Source: Bradyrhizobiaceae bacterium
GTDB lineage: Bacteria; Pseudomonadota; Alphaproteobacteria; Rhizobiales; Xanthobacteraceae
Direction of reading: 5' to 3'
Length of the DNA: 61,723 bases
Assembly: GCA_003963145.1 (NCBI GenBank)
Contig: RXJJ01000001.1
Coordinates: forward strand, 132,363-194,085
Both the position numbers and the translations under genes were made by a program. The notes beneath the pieces are model-generated. The model did not search any database, was not told where the DNA came from, and saw only the letters and a list, made by a program, of their open reading frames with translations. Below are positions 1 to 7,393 of this stretch, one piece after another (within the stretch, counting starts at the first letter, position 1; each line of letters starts with the position of its first letter).

Positions 1-182
1 GTGTTTGTCGAAAGCACGGCAACGTGATCGCCCGCTCCAATTCCGAGCTTCTTCAAGGCATTTGCAAATCGCCGCGTCCTTCGGGCAACCTCGGCATAGG
101 TGAATTGCCGATGGTCGTGAATGACCGCAATCTTGTCCGGCCGGTACCGTTCATTCTGCCAAAGAAAATCGGGGACAATCAT
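1..182 (-). CDS. AMP-dependent acyl-CoA synthetase, N-terminal fragment
   Basis: Reverse-strand reading from an ATG at 182 gives about 60 residues before the window edge. It contains W-Q-N-E-R-Y-R-P-D-K-I-A-V followed by F-T-Y-A-E-V and N-A-L-K-K-L-G-I-G-A-G-D-H-V-A, the usual N-terminal pattern of the ANL acyl-CoA synthetase/ligase family (ATP + carboxylic acid + CoA to acyl-CoA). The adenylation motifs lie outside the window, so the substrate is unknown. The start codon has only a weak upstream purine run (ACGAGG). It is divergent from the XRE-cupin regulator. Its upstream DNA shares a 26-bp element with the promoter of the carboxylase operon, which suggests that it activates the acid made by that operon. 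Confidence 0.75.
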   Translation of the reverse strand, partial: MIVPDFLWQNERYRPDKIAVIHDHRQFTYAEVARRTRRFANALKKLGIGAGDHVAVLSTN

Positions 183-223
183 GGGGCCTCGTCGCCGCGA
201 AGGAAAACCCAATAACTGTCTTG

Positions 224-249
224 TATTTTTCTTATAAGTCAAGTTACTT
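224..249 (-). promoter_or_regulatory. Candidate operator/promoter element, copy 1
   Basis: This 26-bp stretch matches 9989-10014 at 22 of 26 positions, including an uninterrupted 13-base AGTCAAGTTACTT. Both copies have the same orientation relative to a downstream minus-strand gene (start codons at 182 and 9903). The reverse strand contains TTGACT, which would suit a -35 hexamer. The adjacent XRE-cupin gene is the obvious candidate regulator; that link is inferred. Confidence 0.55.
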
Positions 250-287
250 TCATGATGGATGATATTTCTGAATTTGTATGAAAGTAA
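244..287. promoter_or_regulatory. 10-bp inverted repeat between divergent genes
   Basis: TTACTTTCAT at 244-253 is perfectly complementary to ATGAAAGTAA at 278-287, with a 24-bp spacer. The left arm overlaps the end of the shared 26-bp element. The arms lie between the acyl-CoA synthetase start (182) and the XRE-cupin start (353), as expected for an autoregulated divergent operator. Binding is inferred. Confidence 0.45.
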
Positions 288-352
288 TATGCATGATAAT
301 TATTTATGACCTACGATGAATTCCGCTCAATCGAAATTCAAATGATTGAACC

Positions 353-1045
353 ATGAGAAAAACAGCGACAAGAAACGTCATTGGAGCGCAAGGGCCGCAA
401 TCTGCCGCAACGGCGCGCAAATCGCATCGGACCAAAACCGTTTCTCGAAAGCCTTCGTCAAACTCAGAGGCAAATTCCGAAATCAAGATCGGAGGACGTC
501 TCAAACACGCCCGGCTCATCAAGGGGCTTCGTCTTCAGGACCTGGCCGACAAGCTCGATTGCTCCGAAAGTTTTCTTTCCAAGATCGAGAATAACAAGGT
601 TCGCCCTTCTCTTTCGATGTTGCACCAGATCACGGTCGCTCTGGATATCAACATTTCCATTTTGTTTGCCGACCAGGCTGATCAGAACTTCGAACAGATC
701 CAGATCATCCGCGCCAAAGACAGGCAGACCATCAAGACCAATCCGTCTCGCAGCGGCCCGGGAATTACACTTGAACGTCTTGTCGCCATGGAGCGCAGCA
801 GCCTTATCGAGGCTAATATCCACTGCATAGACCCCGGCGGCCATACCGACGGCGTGATCAATCATGAGGGTGAGGAAATCGGGTTTCTACTGGAAGGACA
901 GCTCGATCTCGAACTCGACGGGGTCTGGTATTCACTCTCAGAAGGCGACTCTTTCTTTTTCCGCTCGACGTTACCCCATGGCTATAAAAACCCCGGCAAC
1001 AAGCTGACCCGCATATTGTGGGTGAATACGCCGCCCACGTTCTAG
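353..1045 (+). CDS. XRE-family transcriptional regulator with C-terminal cupin sensor
   Basis: A 230-residue DNA-binding regulator. A basic N-terminal tail of about 45 residues precedes a helix-turn-helix (residues about 48-105) of the XRE/Cro type, with L-Q-D-L-A-D-K-L and S-F-L-S-K-I-E-N-N. The C-terminal part (about 155-228) is a cupin barrel with H-E-G-E-E and L-P-H-G-Y metal-ligand-type motifs. This architecture (PuuR-like) usually represses a neighbouring catabolic operon and releases it on binding a small ligand. It is divergent from the CoA-ligase gene and convergent with the M20 hydrolase gene, sharing CTAG at the two stop codons. It is the best candidate regulator of the carboxylase operon. 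The ligand is unknown. Confidence 0.85.
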   Translation: MRKTATRNVIGAQGPQSAATARKSHRTKTVSRKPSSNSEANSEIKIGGRLKHARLIKGLRLQDLADKLDCSESFLSKIENNKVRPSLSMLHQITVALDINISILFADQADQNFEQIQIIRAKDRQTIKTNPSRSGPGITLERLVAMERSSLIEANIHCIDPGGHTDGVINHEGEEIGFLLEGQLDLELDGVWYSLSEGDSFFFRSTLPHGYKNPGNKLTRILWVNTPPTF

Positions 1046-2337
1046 GGCTCAGAGGAACTGGCGATTTCAGCGATCGTCGCCGCAAGCACGCGCGCCCCTG
1101 CCGCAAGCGCATCGGGCTCCGCCTTCTCTTCAGGACTATGGCTGATGCCTTCGGCGCAAGGCACGAAGATCATTCCTGTCGGGCAGATGGTGCTCATCGA
1201 GAGCGCGTCGTGAAACGCTCCCGATGGCAACACCATGTTGGGCATTCCGAGGGCCTGCGCCGTATTGGCTATCTTCTCGACAATCCACGATGGAAAGGTA
1301 ATTGGAGGCGACGTCAGCGTTTCCTGGATATCGATCCCGCATTCCCCCGCATTCTCGCGGCAGATTCTGACGACCTGATCTCCCAGCAGGGACAGAACCA
1401 CCGGATCGGGATGCCGAAAATCGACAGTAAATGTCACCGAGCCTGGAATCGTGTTGGGTGAATTTGGTTGAACGACGACGCGGCCGATCGTGAATCTTAT
1501 GATGTCCTCTTTGTCGATCATGATTTCCGACAATGCATTGATCATCGACAGCGCGCCGCGGAACGCATCCTTGCGCATCCTGCTCGGCACCGTACCCGCA
1601 TGCATGGCCTTGCCCGTGACCGTCACGGTAAACCATCTCGTTCCCTGAATTCCGGACACGATGCCGATATTGCAGTTGGCTTTCTCAAGCACCGGCCCCT
1701 GCTCGATATGGGCCTCGATATAACAGCTCACCGGAAAGCCAAGCGGCCTGCGCGGCAGGTCCGCAAACACCTTTTCGACATCGGCAAGCGCCTCACCGAA
1801 ACAAACGCCCGACTCGTCGGCGATCGTCATCATGTCCTTGGGATCGAGTTGCCCGGCGAATGCGAGAGAACCGGTCATGCCGGGCGAGAAGCGCGAGCCC
1901 TCCTCGTTGGTCCAGACCACGACTTCGATCGGCCGGTCGGTGACGATGTTGCAGGCGTCCAGAGCCTGGAGCACCTCCATGCCGGCGAGAACGCCGAAGA
2001 CGCCATCGAATTTTCCACCGGCAGGCTGCGAGTCAAGATGACTGCCCGTCATGATCGGCGCGAGCTCCGGTCGCTGACCTTCCCGCCGGATGAACAGATT
2101 CCCGACCGCGTCGGTGAACACACGGTAGCCCAGCTCTTCAGCCCAGCTGATCAGCTGCTTGCGGGCGGCAATATCCTCGCCCGACAGCGCCTGACGGTTG
2201 ACGCCACCATCGGTTCGGCGGCCAAACGCAGCAAGATCCATGTGCCGGCTCCAAAGCCGTGCCTGATCGACAGCCGACGCAACCTCAGATCCGATGCTTG
2301 TCAAAACTCCCGCATCCATCGTCCGCATTCCAATCAA
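1042..2337 (-). CDS. M20-family Zn-dependent amidohydrolase (N-carbamoyl-amino-acid hydrolase/allantoate amidohydrolase type)
   Basis: The 431-residue protein matches the M20 amidase subgroup (HyuC, AllC, beta-ureidopropionase). Visible metal-site motifs are G-S-H-L-D-S-Q (His about 100), K-F-D-G-V-F-G-V (Asp about 111), N-E-E-G-S-R-F and H-I-E-Q-G-P. The family hydrolyses N-carbamoyl or related amide bonds. It is the last gene of the operon, 17 bp after the second HyuA gene. The frame opens with TTG at 2337 behind GGAG; an ATG at 2328 is the alternative. In ATP-dependent hydantoin utilisation a HyuC of this family follows HyuA/HyuB, but here the operon also carries a carboxylase gamma subunit, so the reaction is unsettled. 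Confidence 0.85.
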   Translation of the reverse strand: MIGMRTMDAGVLTSIGSEVASAVDQARLWSRHMDLAAFGRRTDGGVNRQALSGEDIAARKQLISWAEELGYRVFTDAVGNLFIRREGQRPELAPIMTGSHLDSQPAGGKFDGVFGVLAGMEVLQALDACNIVTDRPIEVVVWTNEEGSRFSPGMTGSLAFAGQLDPKDMMTIADESGVCFGEALADVEKVFADLPRRPLGFPVSCYIEAHIEQGPVLEKANCNIGIVSGIQGTRWFTVTVTGKAMHAGTVPSRMRKDAFRGALSMINALSEIMIDKEDIIRFTIGRVVVQPNSPNTIPGSVTFTVDFRHPDPVVLSLLGDQVVRICRENAGECGIDIQETLTSPPITFPSWIVEKIANTAQALGMPNMVLPSGAFHDALSMSTICPTGMIFVPCAEGISHSPEEKAEPDALAAGARVLAATIAEIASSSEP

Positions 2338-2354
2338 CAGCGCTCCGTGCTTGT

Positions 2355-4337
2355 TCAGGCAGCAAGCACAGCCGACCTACCAGCCGCAAAAACGAAACAT
2401 CCACTGCCGTCGACCTCCAGCGACCATCCCGGCATCACGCCATAGGTCGTGTCGTTACCCTCGACCATCGCGGGCCCTTCGATCAACGCTCCGGGCGTAA
2501 GTTGCGCGCGGTCGAACACCGGCGTGTTAATCGACGTGTCGCGTGCCCAGAATATCGGCCGCATCGATTTCGGCGACAGTTTCGCCGGCCGTTTTGGTCC
2601 GGTCTTCAAACGCCAATGCGGAACCTGCCGCTCGGAAATCATCTCGACAGCCAGCACGGGCTCGTTCTTTATCAACGCCAGCAGCTGTTTGGTCATCGCG
2701 CCAACATCGTCGATGCTGCCATCGACGGCGAGCGTCCGGTTGGCCAGTTCGACTTCAACGCGCACCCGCACTCCGTCGGAGAAACCCTCGCCTTTCATGT
2801 CCCGCCGCGCCTGCAACGATAGCGAGTCGATCGCGGCTTCCAGGGCCGAGGCCTGAGAGCTTCCAACAAATGTCTTGCGGTAGCGATGCTGCACGTCGGT
2901 GTTGCTTCCGCCGAACGCGCTGAATACCGAACCGAACGGGAAAGCCAACGCACCCCCCAGCTTCGCCGCGTCGGCGATCTGACAGGCATGGAGCGGGCCT
3001 GCGCCTCCGACGGAGAAAAGCTTCACCGCTTCGGATTTCAAACCGGCTTCTTTAACGCGTTTGGCCAGCTCGGTGCCCATCATCTGATCAGCCAGCTGGC
3101 GGATGTCGAAAGCCGCCTGCTCGACGCTGATCGACAGTTTGCGGGCGATGCGCCGTTCGATAGCCCGGCGCGCAGCCGCAACGTCGAGTTTCATTCGTCC
3201 GCCGAGGAAATAGTCTGGATCGATAAAACCCAGCACGACATTGGCATCGGTGACTGTCGGTTCGCTGCCGCCCTTGCCGTAGGCCGCTGGGCCCGGCGCC
3301 GAGCTCGCGCTCATCGGACCGACCCGCAGCGTGTTGGTTTCGTCCAGCCACGCGATGCTGCCGCCGCCGATTGCAAAGGAATCGACCCGGATCGTCGGAG
3401 TGGCGATGAGAATTTCCTCGATACGGGGCGTGGGATCGAGATCGGCCTTCCTATCCACCACGAGTCCGATGTCGAAGCTCGTTCCTCCCATGTCGGCGCT
3501 GATGACGTGATTGAGCTCGAGGCTGTCGGAGAGAATGGCCGCTCCCTTCACCGCCACGGCCGGACCGGAGTGCAGCGTGTTCAGAGCGACGGTTTTGGCG
3601 ATCCGCGCGTTACCGCCGCTGGCGTGCACGATCAACAGCGGCTTGTCGTAACCGGCGCTGCGCAGTTTGTCCTCGGCCCGGAACAGGGCCCGCGCCATAT
3701 CTGCATGAATATAGGCATTGAGGATTGCCGAGTTGGTGCGCGCGTGATCGTTGCGGTCATTAACGATCTCCGAACTGAGCTGCACCACCACCGAGCGGAG
3801 ATAATGGATCGGATAACGCTCACGGATGATATCGCGGACGGCGCGTTCGTTGGCGTTGTTCAGCCATGCATTTGCGAAACTGACGACGATGATCTGGGCC
3901 CCGTTATGAATGAGATCGCGCACCGCGATCAGAACGTCGGCGGCGGCGGGAGGCGCCGTCACAACGCCCTGGTCATCCACTTTCTCGGATATGCCGACGA
4001 TCATGTCCGGTTTGACGATGCTCGCGACGGCCTCGGACAATTCGCTGCCATACAGCTTTCCTTCCTGTCCGGCGCTTACGAGCAGACCAATCCGCGCTCC
4101 CTTGCGTTGCACGAGCAAATTCGTTCCGATCGTGGTGGATAGCCGTGCGACGCTCGTCCGGCGCAGGAATTCGTCCAGCTCAAGATCGAACTGCTGGCAG
4201 CCGAAACGGATGCACTCCATGAACCCTTCAGTGACATCGTGCGGCGTCGTCAGAACTTTCGCCGTTCTCGTTTCCGAACCGTCGGTGAAGAAGCCATCCG
4301 TAAAGGTGCCTCCGATGTCGATGTCGATGCTGTACAT
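2355..4337 (-). CDS. Hydantoinase/oxoprolinase A-family protein (second HyuA; carboxylase-type ATPase subunit)
   Basis: A 660-residue ASKHA-type protein. The N-terminus has D-I-D-I-G-G-T-F-T-D (phosphate 1 loop), then T-T-I-G-T-N near residue 70, D-M-G-G-T-S-F-D-I-G near 281 and G-G-G-S-I-A-W. These are hallmarks of HyuA, oxoprolinase and the acetone carboxylase ATPase subunit, which phosphorylate a carbonyl or amide oxygen using ATP. Start ATG 4337 follows GGAGAAG. It is 24 bp downstream of the URO-D-like gene and about 17 bp before the M20 hydrolase. It is a paralogue of the HyuA at 7394-9544, giving two non-identical ATPase subunits as in acetophenone carboxylase. Confidence 0.88.
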   Translation of the reverse strand: MYSIDIDIGGTFTDGFFTDGSETRTAKVLTTPHDVTEGFMECIRFGCQQFDLELDEFLRRTSVARLSTTIGTNLLVQRKGARIGLLVSAGQEGKLYGSELSEAVASIVKPDMIVGISEKVDDQGVVTAPPAAADVLIAVRDLIHNGAQIIVVSFANAWLNNANERAVRDIIRERYPIHYLRSVVVQLSSEIVNDRNDHARTNSAILNAYIHADMARALFRAEDKLRSAGYDKPLLIVHASGGNARIAKTVALNTLHSGPAVAVKGAAILSDSLELNHVISADMGGTSFDIGLVVDRKADLDPTPRIEEILIATPTIRVDSFAIGGGSIAWLDETNTLRVGPMSASSAPGPAAYGKGGSEPTVTDANVVLGFIDPDYFLGGRMKLDVAAARRAIERRIARKLSISVEQAAFDIRQLADQMMGTELAKRVKEAGLKSEAVKLFSVGGAGPLHACQIADAAKLGGALAFPFGSVFSAFGGSNTDVQHRYRKTFVGSSQASALEAAIDSLSLQARRDMKGEGFSDGVRVRVEVELANRTLAVDGSIDDVGAMTKQLLALIKNEPVLAVEMISERQVPHWRLKTGPKRPAKLSPKSMRPIFWARDTSINTPVFDRAQLTPGALIEGPAMVEGNDTTYGVMPGWSLEVDGSGCFVFAAGRSAVLAA

Positions 4338-4361
4338 TAACTTCTCCAGAACCAGCTTGGG

Positions 4362-5246
4362 TCAGGCGCGAAAGCTGCTTTCGCGCAATTTGTGAATGAT
4401 CGCCGGCTCGCTGTCCGTGTCGTACTCCCAGCGTGAAATCCCGAGCCATCCCGAGGATTCGACCGTTTCCGGCGAGGGCCCCGATGGAAGCGCAGTGATG
4501 TTCTTTGACTGAAATGCCGGCGAAACATAAAAATCCCCTGCGACCTGCTGCAGCAGACCGAGACCGGCATCGTCAACGTTCTTGCGGCACATCACGACCG
4601 CCGGCACATCGTAATAGGACGCCAGATTGAACAGCGCCGCAAAACTTCGCAACTCCGGCAGGTCGGGCTCGTTCTCCTCATGCAGCAACAACAAACCTGT
4701 CGCACCCGCTTCAAGATATCCTGTCGCGATTTCGATCGTGACGTCGCGGACGTATTCGAGCTTCGAATTCAAATCCTCACTGCTCTCGCCGTTCCGCAGG
4801 GCAACCAGAAGGCGCGAGGTTTCTTCATTTCCATAAAGCCGCGCCATCAGGGTCGAACCGAAGGCAAGACTCGCCAGCGGCAGCGCCGAATTCGACTCCT
4901 CGGAAAGACGGCGGATCACTTCGACGGAGTGAGCGATCCTGTCGGCCTTTGCGAAGGACTTCGGTTCCGGCAGCGACGCGGGATGCGCCGCGCAACCGGT
5001 CACATGACCAAGATCGTCGCGCACGAGCTCAGCGCCCGCCGATTCGGCCTCGAGCCAGGTATCGAAATTTGTGCAAACAGCGTCGAGCTTGAAAAGACGC
5101 TGCGCCGCGCGTGAGACGAACACGACTTCAGACGCCGATTCCGCGACCTCGGACCATGTGATCTGCTCGAGCCGCAGGGCCAGACGAAAAACGAGCGGCG
5201 CAAATACCTTATTGGAGTTTCTTGCACGATTCCAAAGCTTGCCCAT
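4362..5246 (-). CDS. Uroporphyrinogen-decarboxylase-like protein of the carboxylase operon (putative accessory subunit)
   Basis: 294 residues, no signal peptide or membrane segment. The N-terminal half (A-Q-R-L-F-K-L-D-A-V, L-E-A-E-S-A-G, D-D-L-G-H-V-T-G) follows the pattern of URO-D/MtaA-like TIM barrels, and the middle (A-L-P-L-A-S-L-A-F-G-S-T, T-G-Y-L-E-A-G-A-T-G-L-L) resembles the later barrel strands. Heme-pathway URO-D motifs are not evident, so it is not HemE. Its ATG overlaps the HyuB stop (TGATG), so it is translationally coupled to the carboxylase. Its size (about 32 kDa) fits the small fifth protein of acetophenone carboxylase (ApcE, about 34 kDa from memory). The function is inferred from context only. 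Confidence 0.55.
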   Translation of the reverse strand: MGKLWNRARNSNKVFAPLVFRLALRLEQITWSEVAESASEVVFVSRAAQRLFKLDAVCTNFDTWLEAESAGAELVRDDLGHVTGCAAHPASLPEPKSFAKADRIAHSVEVIRRLSEESNSALPLASLAFGSTLMARLYGNEETSRLLVALRNGESSEDLNSKLEYVRDVTIEIATGYLEAGATGLLLLHEENEPDLPELRSFAALFNLASYYDVPAVVMCRKNVDDAGLGLLQQVAGDFYVSPAFQSKNITALPSGPSPETVESSGWLGISRWEYDTDSEPAIIHKLRESSFRA

Positions 5247-7384
5247 CAGTCATACAGGCCCCAGAACGGCTTATTGTAAGTTTCGAGCTGCGGCTCCGGC
5301 CAATGGCCGTAGTGCTCAAGAATGTGGTCTTTCGGCTTTTTTTTCAGCCACTCCTTGATGAAGACATCGAACGGCTGTCCTTCACGCTTGCGCTCTTCCC
5401 GGACAGCCGCGCGGCGCGCCGCCGTCTTCTCCTCGTCGATCAGACGGGTCTCCGGATCGATATGCACGCAATAGATCTTCTCGGCCACATCGGTGGTAAT
5501 GAGGTTGTCATCGAGATCCGCCTGCACGAGCTGCGGATCACGCTCAAGCACGTCACCGTAACCGCCCGCAGCGCCGACACTCGAAACGATCAGATCGCCA
5601 GGATCGAAGTTCTCGGCATCCTTGGAGCTCGAGCTCAGGATGTATTTGCCTTTGACATTCATGTTCGCCAGCAGCTGATGCTGACCGAGATCGATGTCTT
5701 CGCCGGCTTCAATTTTCTCCATCACATCCGTACAGCGGATCACCACGCGCGGATTCGGCGGACCGGCGTAGCCGCCAAACAGCCCGAAATTGAAAGACAG
5801 CTTGTCACAGCTCCCCCACGAACTCATGCAGCACTGCTGGTGATCGGTGAAGGTCGTGACTTCCAGCAAGGGTGTGCCGCCGCGGAATTTTCCATAGCCA
5901 TGGAAATTCTTGTCCAGTTTGCGCGATAGCGACAGCTGGGGCATGCGGTCGTCCTGCTCTTCGACCTCGCCCGCATCCGTCCAGGGTCCCCAGTAGAATC
6001 CGAGTGCGTTCTCGCCATCCATATCGAAGCGCGCTCCGCCACCGCCGGCGTTGATCTGCCCCGAATAGTTCATGCTGAGATAGCCGCGCCGGTTGGGCCC
6101 GGAATAAATCGGCAAGCTGTAGTTTCGCGATTGCGGCGCCTGCACCGCTTCGCGATGCGGGCTGGAGTAGAGCATCTTGGCGCCCGCGACGAAGAGGTTC
6201 TGCGTGCCGAAGGAGGCAACCTGGTTGGCAAGGCCGTGCGCGCGCTCGGCCGTGGAGTTCATCAGGCTCGGTCCCTCGATGTAATATTTCACCGGCTCGA
6301 GAAGCCCTGCATTGGCCGGCATGCATCCCCGGAAAAAATACGAGAACAGATAGACCGCAGTCGCCGCGCGCGCGAGATGCCATGTGCAGTTGAACGGACC
6401 GGTCTCGCATTCGGGCGAAACACCCTGAATGATGACGGCAAGCTCATCCCCTTCCTTGACCAGCGTGAGCGGAACGCGGGTCAGGCCGAAGAACGTTCCG
6501 TGTTCGTCGTTGAACAGGACGGAGCGAAAAACACCATCATTGATCTCCTTCAGGCGAGCGCGGGCGTTGCGCTCGCCGTTGACGAGAATCTGACGCATGC
6601 CACCGACGACATATTCGACGCCCTTGCGCTCGATCTCGCGCAGAAGACGCTTGCGCATCTGCATCATGACAGCAACTCGGGAGCGCAAATCGGCTTCGAA
6701 GACGAAACCGTTTCTCACCGCATTAAACAGATAGTCGAGCATGTCGCGATGCAGAAGGAAATTCGATCCAATCCGCATGCATGGAACATGCAAACCCTCT
6801 TCGTAGCGGTTCTTCGCGGTCGGCGCGAAGCCACCGGGCGTGATCGATCCGGTTTCGCCCTGATGGCCGCCGCATTCGACCCACGCGACAAGCTGTCCCT
6901 CATAGAACACGGGCATCGCCGTGAACATGTCGAAGCAGTGAATGCCGCCGGCGAGTTCGTCGTTGAAGAAATAGATATCGCCGTCCTTCAGGCCGACCGA
7001 AGGATCGTCACGATAATATTTATTGATGTATTTGAGCTGCGCGTTGTTGAGCAGGGTGTGAAAGTAGATACCCGTTCCGACGATGCAGGGATCTCCCGAG
7101 GCAGTGAATATGCCGCAATTCATGTCGGCCGTGATCACGCCTTCGGAGATCGACAAATTCATATAAACGTCGCGAGCTTCCTCGGTGATCGACGAAAGCT
7201 TGTGCATGAGAAGCTCGAAATCGATCGTCGTGAGCTTATCCATGCCTCTTTGCTCGACATCCGTGACCGGCTCGATACCGCGCGCGATGATGTCGACGTC
7301 ATAGCCGGGTCTGCTGGCATAAGCGTTCTTTTCGTAGATCAGATTATCGAACAGCTTGATGTGCTTGTCGAAAAGCTTACCCAT
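5246..7384 (-). CDS. Hydantoinase/oxoprolinase B-family protein (HyuB; acetone/acetophenone carboxylase large subunit type)
   Basis: 712 residues of HyuB type: S-I-T-E-E-A-R-D-V near residue 66, then F-N-D-E-L-A-G-G-I-H-C-F-D-M and V-E-C-G-G-H-Q-G-E-T-G-S, with G-W-G/G-G-Y-G-type glycine patches near the C-terminus. Family members perform the amide-hydrolysis or carboxyl-transfer half reaction that pairs with a HyuA ATPase. The start (7384) lies 9 bp from the upstream HyuA stop and the stop overlaps the start of the URO-D-like gene. It is longer than typical hydantoinase HyuB and nearer in length to AcxB-type carboxylase subunits. With the gamma subunit two genes upstream this favours a ketone carboxylase. 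Confidence 0.88.
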   Translation of the reverse strand: MGKLFDKHIKLFDNLIYEKNAYASRPGYDVDIIARGIEPVTDVEQRGMDKLTTIDFELLMHKLSSITEEARDVYMNLSISEGVITADMNCGIFTASGDPCIVGTGIYFHTLLNNAQLKYINKYYRDDPSVGLKDGDIYFFNDELAGGIHCFDMFTAMPVFYEGQLVAWVECGGHQGETGSITPGGFAPTAKNRYEEGLHVPCMRIGSNFLLHRDMLDYLFNAVRNGFVFEADLRSRVAVMMQMRKRLLREIERKGVEYVVGGMRQILVNGERNARARLKEINDGVFRSVLFNDEHGTFFGLTRVPLTLVKEGDELAVIIQGVSPECETGPFNCTWHLARAATAVYLFSYFFRGCMPANAGLLEPVKYYIEGPSLMNSTAERAHGLANQVASFGTQNLFVAGAKMLYSSPHREAVQAPQSRNYSLPIYSGPNRRGYLSMNYSGQINAGGGGARFDMDGENALGFYWGPWTDAGEVEEQDDRMPQLSLSRKLDKNFHGYGKFRGGTPLLEVTTFTDHQQCCMSSWGSCDKLSFNFGLFGGYAGPPNPRVVIRCTDVMEKIEAGEDIDLGQHQLLANMNVKGKYILSSSSKDAENFDPGDLIVSSVGAAGGYGDVLERDPQLVQADLDDNLITTDVAEKIYCVHIDPETRLIDEEKTAARRAAVREERKREGQPFDVFIKEWLKKKPKDHILEHYGHWPEPQLETYNKPFWGLYD

Positions 7385-7393
7385 CGGACTTCC

